Below, piece by piece: positions 1 to 9,213 of a stretch of DNA of 64,000 bases. The notes under the pieces were generated by a model. It was not told where the DNA came from and did not search any database. It saw only the letters and a list, made by a program, of their open reading frames with translations. The translations under genes and the position numbers were made by a program. Each line of letters starts with the position of its first letter. The first letter of the stretch is position 1. Location of the stretch: NCBI GenBank assembly GCA_021732365.1, contig JAKFVD010000016.1, positions 52,959 to 116,958 of the forward strand. Reading direction: 5' to 3'. Origin of the DNA: Methylotenera sp. GTDB taxonomy: Bacteria > Pseudomonadota > Gammaproteobacteria > Burkholderiales > Methylophilaceae.

Positions 1-152
1 CAAATATTAAAGTATTTAGCCTGCCCAAATTAAAGCCTAATCGCCAGGTTGAATTGGGCGCTAAGGGTGAGCCAGAGTTGGTGAAAAAGGCGATGCAGGA
101 CATTAAATCGGGCGTAAGTAATATCGGTTTTGCATGGGTAGATGGTGCTTAA
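1..152 (+). CDS. C-terminal end of an unidentified protein, possibly MoCF/CinA-like
   Basis: An open frame enters from the left edge and stops at TAA 150-152, giving 49 residues that end in GFAWVDGA. The segment RQVELGAKGEPELVKKAM resembles the end of molybdopterin-binding-like (MoaB/Mog, competence/damage-inducible CinA N-terminal) domains as I recall them, but there is too little sequence to be sure. Codon use looks like that of its neighbours. It ends six bases before the next start codon, so the two genes are probably cotranscribed. The assignment is a guess; the existence of a coding end is well supported. Confidence 0.5.
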   Translation, partial: NIKVFSLPKLKPNRQVELGAKGEPELVKKAMQDIKSGVSNIGFAWVDGA

Positions 153-158
153 TATCTA

Positions 159-413
159 ATGGAATGCAGACCAAACTGCGGTGCTTGTTGCACAGCGCCA
201 TCCATCAATAGCCCAATTCCTGGCATGCCGAATGGCAAGCCTGCTGGGGTTAAATGCGTACAATTACTTAACGACTTTAAATGCGCAATTTTTAATCAGC
301 CCGAGCGACCTGCGTTTTGTGCCAGCCTAAAACCCAGTGAAGAAATGTGCGGCACATCGCGCAATCAGGCGATTATTTGGCTCACCACATTAGAGCAATT
401 AACCTCACCATAA
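159..413 (+). CDS. YkgJ-family cysteine cluster protein
   Basis: This 84-residue protein has the cysteine arrangement of the YkgJ/UPF0153 zinc- or iron-chelating family. It begins [14 protein letters not shown] (Cys 3, 7, 10 and 11) and continues with single cysteines at KCVQ, KCAIF, FCASL and MCGTS. The spaced [15 protein letters not shown] segment near the C-terminus is typical. The family is conserved in proteobacteria, its members are short and cytoplasmic, and the biochemical role is not established. The start is the ATG six bases after the preceding stop. A perfect terminator hairpin follows immediately. Confidence 0.8.
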   Translation: MECRPNCGACCTAPSINSPIPGMPNGKPAGVKCVQLLNDFKCAIFNQPERPAFCASLKPSEEMCGTSRNQAIIWLTTLEQLTSP

Positions 414-444
414 AAACTTAACCCTTTTTTAGGGTTAAGTTTTT
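412..444. terminator. Perfect bidirectional intrinsic terminator
   Basis: A 14-base arm AAAAACTTAACCCT (412-425), a five-T loop (426-430) and the exact complement (431-444) form a hairpin with A and T tracts on either side. It lies between the + strand cysteine-cluster gene and the - strand DUF255 gene, which end towards each other, so it can stop both. The TTAACCC core recurs in other gaps of the window. Confidence 0.9.
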
Positions 445-457
445 ACAAAATGACCTG

Positions 458-2266
458 TTATTGCGTCGAAAATATTAAATTATCGGCTTTGGCGTGCAGT
501 TTTTCTGGCGCGGTAATCGGCGTTGAGCAGGCATGATTCACACAAATAAACGCCGCTGCTTTGGCTAATGTTGGGTATTGCACATCGGGATTCGGCATTT
601 TACCCTCCGCCTTATCCCACCACTCAATGCGTCGATATACCACAGGATATTGCAGTGCTTTTTGATGTAGCGCTTGCGCCGCAACATCCGATTTGCTGCC
701 CACAATAGTGATATGCGCTGGCTCATTCGCCAACTCATCCGCCGCCATCAATGGCCCAACCAAATAACGCACGTTATCTGGATTATCTAAAGTTACAAGA
801 TATTGCATGGCGTGTGATGTGGTTTTTTTATAATCTTGGCTGCCCGTGTAATGTAATAATTTATTCGCCAAGCGCGCGATACTCACATTCGCTTCCATCT
901 GCAATAAAGGTTGTTGAAACACGCCTTTGCTGTTTTTTGGAATGGCCGCCGTCGCAAAACCAATAGTGGATTGAAAGTTTTTTTCAATGAAATCCATGCT
1001 TGCGCGCGATTTTTCTAGCCACGCTCTATCGCCCGTAGAAATATAAAGCGACAAATAAGCCTCTGCCATTGCTAACGTATCGCCCAAATAAGGCCCTGCG
1101 CGGTCTTTTTCGCCATGTTTAAAGCCGCCATCGCCTAAGCCTCTATTGGCTTGTACCCAATTAGCGGCTTTAATTGCGCGATTCAATACAAGCTTATCGC
1201 CTGTCGCATCGTATAAAGCCGTCAAGCCGCGAATGGCCCAGCCGTTTTCGCGCGCGTAACTATTTTTATCAATGCGTGGCATACCCAGCGCGCGGCGACC
1301 TTTATCATCTAGCGGATAAAATGCATGGCCATCAATTTTGTCACTCACATCGGCATCTTGGCTGGTATAAAAAGCGCCGTCTGGGCTGCTTAAAAAAGTA
1401 TTCAGATAACGCTCAATATCACGTGCCGCTTTTAAATAACGTGGTTCGCTAAACTGCAAATAAGCCAGCGAATACAACTGCAAGTCGTCGGCTTGAAACG
1501 ACATGATTTTTTCAAAATGCGGTGAATTCCAGCGCCCACGGTCGGAATATTGATAAATGCCACCCCAAACTGGGTCGATTAAAGCAATCGCTTTATCCAA
1601 AGTTTCGCGCGCTTTTTTCTCAAACGCCTTGTCACCTTGCCTCGCTTTTATGAGCGCGAACTCAACGTTTGGCGCCAAAATAAATTTATGGGTCGTACCC
1701 CATCCGCCCACTGGCGCATCGTAACCACGATTGACAGTATTGATCATTTTTTCACGCTGAATAGCACTGAACTCGCGATTATTGCCTGCAACAATCTCTT
1801 TAATTGCTACAACCGATGGCCCTGGTGTAGGGTCATCAATCACCGCTTGCAATAAGCTAGCCATGCGCTCTGGCGGAATATAGCCACGGCGCTTGACCAA
1901 CTCGCTACCGTCTGCTTTAAATATCACCGTTGCTGGCCAGCCATAATCTTCATAACGAATCGAAATATCAGGATTTGCATCTTGATCAACACGGATGGCG
2001 ATATATTTTTGGTTAATTAACTTAACCACAGCAGGGTCGTGATACGTTTTTTCTTCCATCACATGACACCAATGGCACCACACCGCTTCTAAATCTAAAA
2101 TAAGCAATTTATCTTCGCGCTTAGCCTGCTCAAAGATTTCTTCTGACCATGCATGCCAAGTAATTTTTTCATTTTCTGCCGCTTGAATAGCGTTAACTTG
2201 CAACAAAAAGCTAACAAAAATCAGTGCAAAATTTGCTTTAAAAATATGGTTAAGTCTTCGTAGCAT
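458..2266 (-). CDS. DUF255 / YyaL-like thioredoxin-domain protein, exported
   Basis: A 602-residue protein of the spermatogenesis-associated protein 20 (YyaL/DUF255) family: an N-terminal thioredoxin-like domain followed by a long alpha/alpha-toroid region resembling glycosidase or N-acylglucosamine epimerase folds. The thioredoxin-type WCHWCHVMEE motif is clear. I place the start at ATG 2266, because it begins a good signal peptide (MLRRLNHIFKANFALIF, hydrophobic core, cut near AIQA-AE) and has a purine-rich stretch upstream. The same frame stays open to an ATG at 2386, but those 40 extra residues do not look like protein of this family. The substrate is unknown. It is transcribed away from dusB across a 190-base gap. 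Confidence 0.8.
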   Translation of the reverse strand: MLRRLNHIFKANFALIFVSFLLQVNAIQAAENEKITWHAWSEEIFEQAKREDKLLILDLEAVWCHWCHVMEEKTYHDPAVVKLINQKYIAIRVDQDANPDISIRYEDYGWPATVIFKADGSELVKRRGYIPPERMASLLQAVIDDPTPGPSVVAIKEIVAGNNREFSAIQREKMINTVNRGYDAPVGGWGTTHKFILAPNVEFALIKARQGDKAFEKKARETLDKAIALIDPVWGGIYQYSDRGRWNSPHFEKIMSFQADDLQLYSLAYLQFSEPRYLKAARDIERYLNTFLSSPDGAFYTSQDADVSDKIDGHAFYPLDDKGRRALGMPRIDKNSYARENGWAIRGLTALYDATGDKLVLNRAIKAANWVQANRGLGDGGFKHGEKDRAGPYLGDTLAMAEAYLSLYISTGDRAWLEKSRASMDFIEKNFQSTIGFATAAIPKNSKGVFQQPLLQMEANVSIARLANKLLHYTGSQDYKKTTSHAMQYLVTLDNPDNVRYLVGPLMAADELANEPAHITIVGSKSDVAAQALHQKALQYPVVYRRIEWWDKAEGKMPNPDVQYPTLAKAAAFICVNHACSTPITAPEKLHAKADNLIFSTQ

Positions 2267-2455
2267 GGTGCGCTTTCTTTCAATGGATAAGTGATATACG
2301 CAAGCGAGCGCTTTACGGATGCAAGGTATTGTTTGTTTAGTCGCAGTAACAAGCGTTTCCTGTCGAAAATAGCCAATAAAGTTCATTCACAGAAGTGCTG
2401 ATTGCGTATAAAATGGACAACTTTACGCAAAACAATATCGGCTAAAAAATAAAGC

Positions 2456-3493
2456 ATGCAAATCGGTAATCATATTCTGAAAAATAACTTGGTCGTTGCG
2501 CCAATGGCTGGCGTGACCGATAGGCCTTTCCGTCAGCTTTGCAAAAAGCTGGGCGCAGGTTTAGCGGTTTCTGAAATGGTGACATCGAATTCGCTACTTT
2601 ACGGCAGCGAAAAAACATTGCGCCGCGCCAACCATGAAGGCGAAGTAGACCCGATTTCTGTGCAAATTGCAGGTGCTGACCCGAAAATGATGGCAGAAGC
2701 CGCCAAACATAATGTGGATAACGGTGCACAGATTATTGATATTAATATGGGCTGCCCAGCCAAGAAAATATGCAATGTGATGGCGGGCAGTGCATTGTTA
2801 AAAGATGAGCCATTAGTTGCGCAAATTTTAAAAGCAGTAGTCGCCGCAGTTAACGTGCCTGTAACACTAAAAATCCGTACAGGCTGGGACAAAAATAATC
2901 GCAACGCGATTGAGATTGCAAAGATGGCGCAGGACATTGGCGTGCAAGCGCTAGCCATGCATGGTCGCACACGCGCCTGTTTGTATATGGGCGATGCAGA
3001 ATACGATACGATTGCCGCCGTTAAACAATCGATTCAAATTCCACTGATTGCCAACGGCGATATCACCACCCCAGAAAAAGCCAAGTTTGTTTTAGATTAC
3101 ACAGGCGCAGACGCGGTAATGATTGGACGCGCTGCACAAGGCAGACCTTGGATTTTCCGCGAAATTGAATACTATTTAAAAACTGGCGAGCATATGTTGC
3201 CGCCAACAGTTGAAGAGATTCATACCGTGATGCTAGAGCATCTACATGATTTATATAGCTTTTATGGTGATTTAGCGGGTATGCGAGTCGCACGTAAGCA
3301 TATTTCTTGGTACACCAAAGGCTTGGCAGGTTCGGCAAGCTTTAGACACAATATGAACACCTTGCAAACGATAGACCTGCAACTCAACGCTATTAACGAT
3401 TTTTTTGCTGAGCTTAAGAGCAAGCATGAGCGTTTGGTTTATGCCGATAGTTTTGAAGCCAGTGATTTTGAAAAAGTGGAATTGGCTGCCTAA
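2456..3493 (+). CDS. dusB: tRNA-dihydrouridine synthase B
   Basis: This 345-residue FMN enzyme reduces uridines in the D-loop of tRNA using NADPH. It carries APMAGVTDRPF at residues 15-25 (FMN site), INMGCPAKK with the catalytic cysteine at residue 100, HGRTR, the NGDI loop, and IGRAAQGRPWIF near residue 225. These are the DusB signatures and the length is normal. Its stop overlaps the start of fis (TAATG), the classic dusB-fis operon arrangement in proteobacteria, so the two are translationally coupled. Confidence 0.97.
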   Translation: MQIGNHILKNNLVVAPMAGVTDRPFRQLCKKLGAGLAVSEMVTSNSLLYGSEKTLRRANHEGEVDPISVQIAGADPKMMAEAAKHNVDNGAQIIDINMGCPAKKICNVMAGSALLKDEPLVAQILKAVVAAVNVPVTLKIRTGWDKNNRNAIEIAKMAQDIGVQALAMHGRTRACLYMGDAEYDTIAAVKQSIQIPLIANGDITTPEKAKFVLDYTGADAVMIGRAAQGRPWIFREIEYYLKTGEHMLPPTVEEIHTVMLEHLHDLYSFYGDLAGMRVARKHISWYTKGLAGSASFRHNMNTLQTIDLQLNAINDFFAELKSKHERLVYADSFEASDFEKVELAA

Positions 3494-3729
3494 TGTCTAA
3501 CGCTTGCAAACTAACGGATGCTATCAACGAATCGCTAGAAGATTACTTTAAGCATTTGGATGGTCAACCGCCACATGCCATTTACGATATGGTACTGGGC
3601 TGCGTAGAAAAACCCATGCTGGAGTTCATACTCAATAAAGTAGGCGGCAATCAATCTAAAGCGGCTGAAATATTAGGCCTGAATCGCAACACATTACGCA
3701 AAAAAATGGCCGAATACCATCTAAGTTAA
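3493..3729 (+). CDS. fis: DNA-binding protein Fis
   Basis: A 78-residue nucleoid-associated protein that bends DNA and modulates rRNA, tRNA and recombination sites. The C-terminal helix-turn-helix (about residues 53-76) contains GGNQSKAAEILGLNRNTLRK, the Fis/NtrC-type HTH. It is shorter than the 98-residue enteric protein because it lacks part of the N-terminal beta-hairpin arm, as is usual in betaproteobacteria. It overlaps dusB by one base and sits 51 bases before purH. Confidence 0.95.
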   Translation: MSNACKLTDAINESLEDYFKHLDGQPPHAIYDMVLGCVEKPMLEFILNKVGGNQSKAAEILGLNRNTLRKKMAEYHLS

Positions 3730-3780
3730 CCTGCAAGTTAACCCGAATTTTTAATCAATTTTTCATCTTAAGAGTTTTCA

Positions 3781-5385
3781 ATGGCAGCAATCAAACGTGC
3801 ACTCATCAGTGTTTCAGACAAACAAGGTGTTTTAGAGCTAGCCCTTGTATTAAGTAAATTGCAGGTAGAAATTTTGTCTACTGGCGGCACCGCAAAATTA
3901 TTACGCGACAATAACTTTGCGGTAATAGAAGTCAGTGATTACACAGGCTTTACAGAAATGTTGGATGGCCGCGTTAAAACGCTGCATCCAAAGGTGCATG
4001 GTGGCATTCTGGGTCGTCGCGATTTGCCTGAGCATGTAAGCGCGATGCAAGCAGCCAATATCCCCAATATTGATATGGTGGTAGTGAATCTGTATCCATT
4101 TGAAGCCACCGTTGCCAAGCCTGATTGCGCACTGGAAGATGCGATTGAGAATATCGATATCGGCGGTCCGGCCATGGTGCGCAGTGCTGCTAAAAACTGG
4201 AAAGATGTGTCTGTGTTGACCGATTTTAGTCAGTATGCGGATGTGATTGCTGAGCTGGAAAATAACAGCGGCAGCATCAGTGCAGAAACTAATTTTAAAT
4301 TATCAATTGCGGCTTTTAACCGCATCAGCAATTACGATGGCGCCATTAGCGATTACTTATCATCGTTTCAAGCGGATGGCACGCGTAGTGCTTTTTCTGC
4401 ACAAACCAATGGCCGCTTTATTAAGTTACAAGATTTGCGCTATGGCGAAAACCCACACCAGCAAGCCGCTTTTTACCGCGATTTATACCCAGCACCTGGC
4501 TCATTGGTCACTGCCCAACAATTGCAAGGTAAAGAGCTGAGCTACAACAATATCGCCGATGCCGATGCGGCATGGGAAACAGTAAAATCATTTAGTAACG
4601 ATACTGCATGCGTGATTGTAAAACACGCCAACCCTTGCGGTGTTGCGGTGGGCGAAAGTGCCTTAGAAGCCTACAGCAAAGCGTTTCAAACAGACCCTAC
4701 CAGCGCATTTGGTGGCATTATTGCTTTTAATAGCTTGGTCGATGCTTCAACAGCAGAAGCTGTCAGTAAACAGTTTGTCGAAGTATTGATTGCGCCAGAA
4801 TTTACCGATGAAGCCTTAGCCATATTTTCCGCTAAAGCCAATGTGCGCGTATTAAAAATAGCGCTGCCAGAAGGTGGTGCCTTAAATTCTAAAACCACTG
4901 CTTGGGAACAAGGCCGCAACTCACACGATATCAAACGCGTGGGTTCAGGCATTTTGATTCAAACGGCGGATAATCATGAAATTAGCCAAGCCGATTTAAA
5001 AATCGTGTCTAAAAAACAACCAACACCACAACAATTGGCCGATATGTTATTTGCCTGGAATGTGGCGAAATACGTGAAATCCAATGCCATCGTTTTCTGC
5101 GGCAATGGCATGACCTTGGGCGTAGGCGCTGGCCAGATGAGCCGCGTAGACAGCACCAAAATCGCCGCGATAAAAGCACAGAACGCTGGTTTGACCCTAA
5201 AAGATTCAGTGGTCGCATCAGATGCATTCTTCCCGTTCCGTGATGGCATTGATGTATTGGCCGAAGCAGGGGCAAGCTGCGTGATCCAACCAGGTGGTAG
5301 CATGCGCGATGACGAAGTGATTGCCGCTGCCGATGCGCATGGTTTAGTGATGGTGATGACGGGCATTCGTCACTTCAGACATTAA
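3781..5385 (+). CDS. purH: Bifunctional AICAR transformylase / IMP cyclohydrolase
   Basis: This 534-residue enzyme catalyses the last two steps of de novo IMP synthesis. The N-terminal MGS-like cyclohydrolase domain (about 1-150) includes [10 protein letters not shown] and [15 protein letters not shown]. The C-terminal transformylase domain carries [11 protein letters not shown] near residue 281, with the catalytic Lys-His, and ends [11 protein letters not shown] as usual. The length is typical. It is followed 26 bases later by purD, and the pair is a common purine biosynthesis unit behind dusB-fis. Confidence 0.97.
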   Translation: MAAIKRALISVSDKQGVLELALVLSKLQVEILSTGGTAKLLRDNNFAVIEVSDYTGFTEMLDGRVKTLHPKVHGGILGRRDLPEHVSAMQAANIPNIDMVVVNLYPFEATVAKPDCALEDAIENIDIGGPAMVRSAAKNWKDVSVLTDFSQYADVIAELENNSGSISAETNFKLSIAAFNRISNYDGAISDYLSSFQADGTRSAFSAQTNGRFIKLQDLRYGENPHQQAAFYRDLYPAPGSLVTAQQLQGKELSYNNIADADAAWETVKSFSNDTACVIVKHANPCGVAVGESALEAYSKAFQTDPTSAFGGIIAFNSLVDASTAEAVSKQFVEVLIAPEFTDEALAIFSAKANVRVLKIALPEGGALNSKTTAWEQGRNSHDIKRVGSGILIQTADNHEISQADLKIVSKKQPTPQQLADMLFAWNVAKYVKSNAIVFCGNGMTLGVGAGQMSRVDSTKIAAIKAQNAGLTLKDSVVASDAFFPFRDGIDVLAEAGASCVIQPGGSMRDDEVIAAADAHGLVMVMTGIRHFRH

Positions 5386-5411
5386 TTGCAATCGCTAAAG
5401 GATAATTAAGA

Positions 5412-6680
5412 ATGAAAGTTTTAGTGATTGGTGGCGGTGGTCGTGAACATGCACTTGCATGGAAAATCGCACAAAACAAGCAAATAAGCCGTGTATTCGT
5501 AGCGCCTGGCAATGCGGGCACTGCGCTTAATCCTGATATGGTGAATGTGCCGATTTCTAGCGTTGCAGATTTACTCGCATTTGCGCAAAAAGAGCAAATT
5601 AATCTCACGGTTGTTGGCCCAGAAGCGCCCTTGTCGCAAGGTGTGGTTGATACCTTTAGAGCCAAGGGCTTAAAGATTTTTGGTCCCACTAAAGCCGCGG
5701 CGCAATTGGAATCTAGCAAAGATTTCGCCAAAGCTTTTATGATTCGCCACCATATACCAACAGCCGCCTATGCCACTTTTACTGATGCAAAATTGGCGCA
5801 TGATTATGTGCAAGCCCAAGGCGCGCCGATTGTCATTAAGGCCGATGGTTTAGCCGCAGGTAAAGGTGTCGTCGTCGCCATGAGCAACGATGAAGCGCAT
5901 GCCGCGATTGACGCTATGCTGTCTGACAATAAATTAGGTGACGCTGGCGCGCGCGTGGTGATTGAAGAGTTTTTAACAGGCGAAGAGGCCAGCTTTATCG
6001 TGATGGTAGACGGCAAAAATATTCTACCGCTAGCCACTAGCCAAGACCATAAACGCTTACTAGACAAAGACTTAGGGCCAAATACTGGCGGCATGGGTGC
6101 TTACTCCCCTGCGCCTGTAGTGACGCCAGAAATCCATGCCAAAGTGATGCGCGAAATCATTCGCCCAACGGTTGAAGGTATGGCCAAAGATGGCATTCCC
6201 TATACTGGCTTTTTGTATGCTGGATTGATGATTTCGCCAGACGGCAATGTCAAAACTTTGGAATTTAATTGCCGCATGGGCGACCCAGAAACGCAACCAA
6301 TTATGTTGCGCTTGAAGTCAGATTTTGTGGCTTTGGCTGTACATGCTGTAAACGGTACTCTGGACAAAGCAGAGACTGAATGGGATAGACGCACTGCGCT
6401 TGGCGTGGTGATGGCCTCACATAATTATCCTGATACACCAAGGCTGCATGATGAAATCAGAGGCTTGCCCAAACTGGGTGATGAAGCGCATGTATTCCAT
6501 GCCGGTACTCAGCTAGTGGATGGCAAAGTACTCACTGCAGGCGGCCGCGTATTATGCGTGACAGCGCTAGGCGAAACCGTTAAATTCGCACAGCAACAAG
6601 CCTATAAAATCGTGGATGAGATTAAATTTGACGGCGCTCAATATCGTACCGATATTGGCTACAGAGCTGTTAAAGGCTAA
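5412..6680 (+). CDS. purD: Phosphoribosylamine-glycine ligase (GAR synthetase)
   Basis: A 422-residue ATP-grasp ligase joining phosphoribosylamine and glycine in purine synthesis. It begins MKVLVIGGGGREHALAWK, the PurD N-domain nucleotide-binding turn. The ATP-grasp core has VIKADGLAAGKGVVVA, the family signature EFNCRMGDPETQP, and NTGGMGAYSPAP. The length matches the family. A ribosome-binding purine tract (AAAGGATAA) precedes the ATG. hemF starts nine bases downstream, suggesting one transcript through purH-purD-hemF. Confidence 0.97.
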   Translation: MKVLVIGGGGREHALAWKIAQNKQISRVFVAPGNAGTALNPDMVNVPISSVADLLAFAQKEQINLTVVGPEAPLSQGVVDTFRAKGLKIFGPTKAAAQLESSKDFAKAFMIRHHIPTAAYATFTDAKLAHDYVQAQGAPIVIKADGLAAGKGVVVAMSNDEAHAAIDAMLSDNKLGDAGARVVIEEFLTGEEASFIVMVDGKNILPLATSQDHKRLLDKDLGPNTGGMGAYSPAPVVTPEIHAKVMREIIRPTVEGMAKDGIPYTGFLYAGLMISPDGNVKTLEFNCRMGDPETQPIMLRLKSDFVALAVHAVNGTLDKAETEWDRRTALGVVMASHNYPDTPRLHDEIRGLPKLGDEAHVFHAGTQLVDGKVLTAGGRVLCVTALGETVKFAQQQAYKIVDEIKFDGAQYRTDIGYRAVKG

Positions 6681-6689
6681 GCAGTAACC

Positions 6690-7742
6690 ATGACACCCAA
6701 TAACACGGTGAGTACAGATGCAGTATTGCAATATCTGCAAAACCTGCAAAGCAAGATTGTTGAAGCGCTGGAATTAGTCGATGGCAAAACATTTTTACAC
6801 GATAGCTGGAACCGCCCTGAAGGCGGCGGCGGCACGAGTTGCTTATTAGAGGGTGGCAATGTATTTGAACGTGCTGGTGTCGGTTTTTCACATGTATTGG
6901 GTAATAAATTACCGCCAGCCGCCACCATCGCGCACCCTGAAGCCGCTGGTCGCGCATGGGAAGCTATGGGCGTTTCATTAGTTTTGCATCCACGTAATCC
7001 TTATGTGCCAACAGTGCATATGAATATTCGTTTTTTTGTGGCCAAAGCGCCTGTAAAAACCGATACCACTGAACTAATATCCTCACGGGATTTGGGAGCG
7101 AGCCAAGGCGGCAAGTATGAAAGCGAGCAGACAGCACATCAAGTGCGGCAAGCGATTGAAAACGCAGCCAACGCTGGCGCAGCCCCAAAGGCCGATGAGG
7201 ATATTTGGTGGTTTGGCGGTGGAATGGATTTGACGCCATATTACGGCTTTGAAGAGGATTGCACCCACTTCCACCGCACCAATAAATCTGCACTAGACAC
7301 TTTTGATTTAAGCTACTACCCACAATTTAAAAAGCAATGCGATGAATATTTTTATTTAAAACATCGCAAAGAACCGCGCGGTATTGGCGGCATTTTTTTC
7401 GATGATTTTAATGTGTTAAGTTTTGAGCAGAGCTTTGCCTTGCAGCGTGCAGTGGGCGATAGCTTTTTACAAGCTTATTTGCCAATTTTGCAACGCCGCA
7501 AAGACACGCCCTACACCGAAAATGAACGCGATTTTCAAGCCTACAGGCGTGGGCGTTATGTCGAATTCAACTTGGTTTTCGACCGTGGTACGCTATTTGG
7601 ATTGCAGTCAAACGGCCGCACGGAATCCATTTTAATGTCCATGCCACCTATCGTGAAATGGCGTTATGATTGGAAGCCAGAAAAAGACAGCCCTGAAGCC
7701 AAGCTGTATACGGATTTTTTAATTGATAGGGAATGGGTCTAA
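6690..7742 (+). CDS. hemF: Oxygen-dependent coproporphyrinogen III oxidase with internal insertion
   Basis: HemF oxidatively decarboxylates coproporphyrinogen III to protoporphyrinogen IX in aerobic haem synthesis. Recognisable blocks are [28 protein letters not shown] (residues 100-116), [21 protein letters not shown] (from about 171) and [18 protein letters not shown]. At 350 residues it exceeds the usual 300 or so. The excess lies between FFVAK and WWFGGG, where a linker of about 8 residues in the E. coli enzyme is about 54 here, polar and alanine-rich (residues about 119-172). The reading frame is intact and the flanking motifs are perfect, so the gene should be functional. Confidence 0.95.
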   Translation: MTPNNTVSTDAVLQYLQNLQSKIVEALELVDGKTFLHDSWNRPEGGGGTSCLLEGGNVFERAGVGFSHVLGNKLPPAATIAHPEAAGRAWEAMGVSLVLHPRNPYVPTVHMNIRFFVAKAPVKTDTTELISSRDLGASQGGKYESEQTAHQVRQAIENAANAGAAPKADEDIWWFGGGMDLTPYYGFEEDCTHFHRTNKSALDTFDLSYYPQFKKQCDEYFYLKHRKEPRGIGGIFFDDFNVLSFEQSFALQRAVGDSFLQAYLPILQRRKDTPYTENERDFQAYRRGRYVEFNLVFDRGTLFGLQSNGRTESILMSMPPIVKWRYDWKPEKDSPEAKLYTDFLIDREWV

Positions 7743-7757
7743 GCACTCAAGCGCTGA

Positions 7758-9074
7758 ATGAATACAATCAATGTATCTAGCCCAATTGTTAAAAATCAAG
7801 CACAGGCTTTATTAGATTTTATTGACGCCAGCCCAAGCCCTTGGCATGCGGTTGAAGCAGTTAGCCAGCAATTATTAGCACAAGGTTATCAACAATTATC
7901 TGAAACTCAAGTCTGGCAATTAACGCTCTTGGGCAAATATTTTATAGTGCGTGGTGGCGCCTCTATTATCGCTTTTTCACTAGGCAGCCAGCCATTGGCT
8001 GAAACTGGTTTTCGCTTAATTGGCGCACATACGGATTCACCTGGTTTGCGTTTAAAACCGCAAGCAGCGTTTGGTAGCAGTGGCTTGGTGCGCATTGGTG
8101 TTGAGATATATGGCGGGCCGATTTTAGCCACCTTTGCTGACCGCGATTTAAGTATTGCTGGCCGCGTGATGGTGAAAAATGGAACCGATATTCAGTCGCA
8201 TTTAATCAAGTTTGACCAAGCATTGATGCGCTTGCCTAACTTAGCGATTCATATGAACCGTGAAGTGAATGACAAAGGACTGAAATTTCATAAGCAGGAC
8301 GAATTACCCCTGATATTTGGCGAAGCTGAAGCGGGCATTGAAGCCGACCAGCAATTTATACAGCAAATTGCCGATGCGCTAAAAGTGAATATTGCCGATA
8401 TCCTGACTTGGGAATTAAATGTCTATGACACGCAAAAAGGCAGTTTTTGGGGTGCAAATCAAGAGTTTATAGCGAATAGCCAGTTGGATAATTTGGCCTC
8501 ATGCCATGCGGCATTAATGGCTTTATTGGCAAATAACAATAGTGTGACAACTAATATTATTGCGCTGTTTGACCATGAAGAAGTCGGCAGCGAAAGCGCC
8601 ACAGGGGCAAGCGGCAGTTTTTTAAATGATGTGATTAACCGCATTACAGCGCATGACAACTTAGCTGCCGCAGACAAATTGCGCGCGCTTGCACACAGCT
8701 TTTTTATCAGTGCCGATATGGCTCATGCTTACCACCCCAATTTTTCTGGCAGTTACGATGCTCATCATCATGTACTGGTTAATAAAGGCGTCGTGATTAA
8801 AAGCAATTGCAATCACCGCTACGCCAGTAATGCGGATACCGCGGCGCGCTTTATGCAAATTTGCAATCAAGCAAATGTGCCCTATCAACAATACGTACAT
8901 CGCACCGATTTAGGTTGCGGTAGCACAATTGGCCCTATTATCGCGGCGCAATTAGGCGTTGCTACCGTTGACGTTGGCTGCCCAATGTGGGCAATGCACA
9001 GTATTAGAGAGCGCGCGGGGGTATTGGATCACCACTACATGATTTGTGCACTCACTCAAGTATTTAACGGCTAA
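7758..9074 (+). CDS. apeB: M18 family aspartyl aminopeptidase
   Basis: A 438-residue cytosolic zinc aminopeptidase of family M18, which removes N-terminal acidic residues and forms large tetrahedral assemblies in characterised members. The metal site is readable: GAHTDSPGLRLKP (His and following Asp), ALFDHEEVGSES (bridging and catalytic Glu) and a C-terminal HHYMICAL; NFSGSYDAHHH carries further conserved residues. The length is typical. It follows hemF by 15 bases and may share its transcript. A weak inverted repeat at 9141-9164 lies downstream. Confidence 0.92.
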   Translation: MNTINVSSPIVKNQAQALLDFIDASPSPWHAVEAVSQQLLAQGYQQLSETQVWQLTLLGKYFIVRGGASIIAFSLGSQPLAETGFRLIGAHTDSPGLRLKPQAAFGSSGLVRIGVEIYGGPILATFADRDLSIAGRVMVKNGTDIQSHLIKFDQALMRLPNLAIHMNREVNDKGLKFHKQDELPLIFGEAEAGIEADQQFIQQIADALKVNIADILTWELNVYDTQKGSFWGANQEFIANSQLDNLASCHAALMALLANNNSVTTNIIALFDHEEVGSESATGASGSFLNDVINRITAHDNLAAADKLRALAHSFFISADMAHAYHPNFSGSYDAHHHVLVNKGVVIKSNCNHRYASNADTAARFMQICNQANVPYQQYVHRTDLGCGSTIGPIIAAQLGVATVDVGCPMWAMHSIRERAGVLDHHYMICALTQVFNG

Positions 9075-9213
9075 TCCATTCTACTTAACCACTTTTGAAG
9101 CTTAAATTTTAATACCTTCATTTAATACGGTCATTGACGCTAAGCCTTTAACTGTTTAGGCTTAAGCCTATATTCATTTAACTGTCATCTTGCAAACTTC
9201 CCTAGGAATTTTT

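Noticed and set aside
458..2386. Start of the DUF255 gene at ATG 2386
   Set aside because: The extra 40 residues lack family similarity and would bury the signal peptide that begins at ATG 2266.
3730..3780. Purine riboswitch before purH
   Set aside because: The gap is only 51 bases and shows no folded aptamer.
9141..9164. Inverted repeat TAAGCCT/AGGCTTA as a terminator after the M18 gene
   Set aside because: Only seven pairs with a ten-base loop and no T tract; too weak to call.
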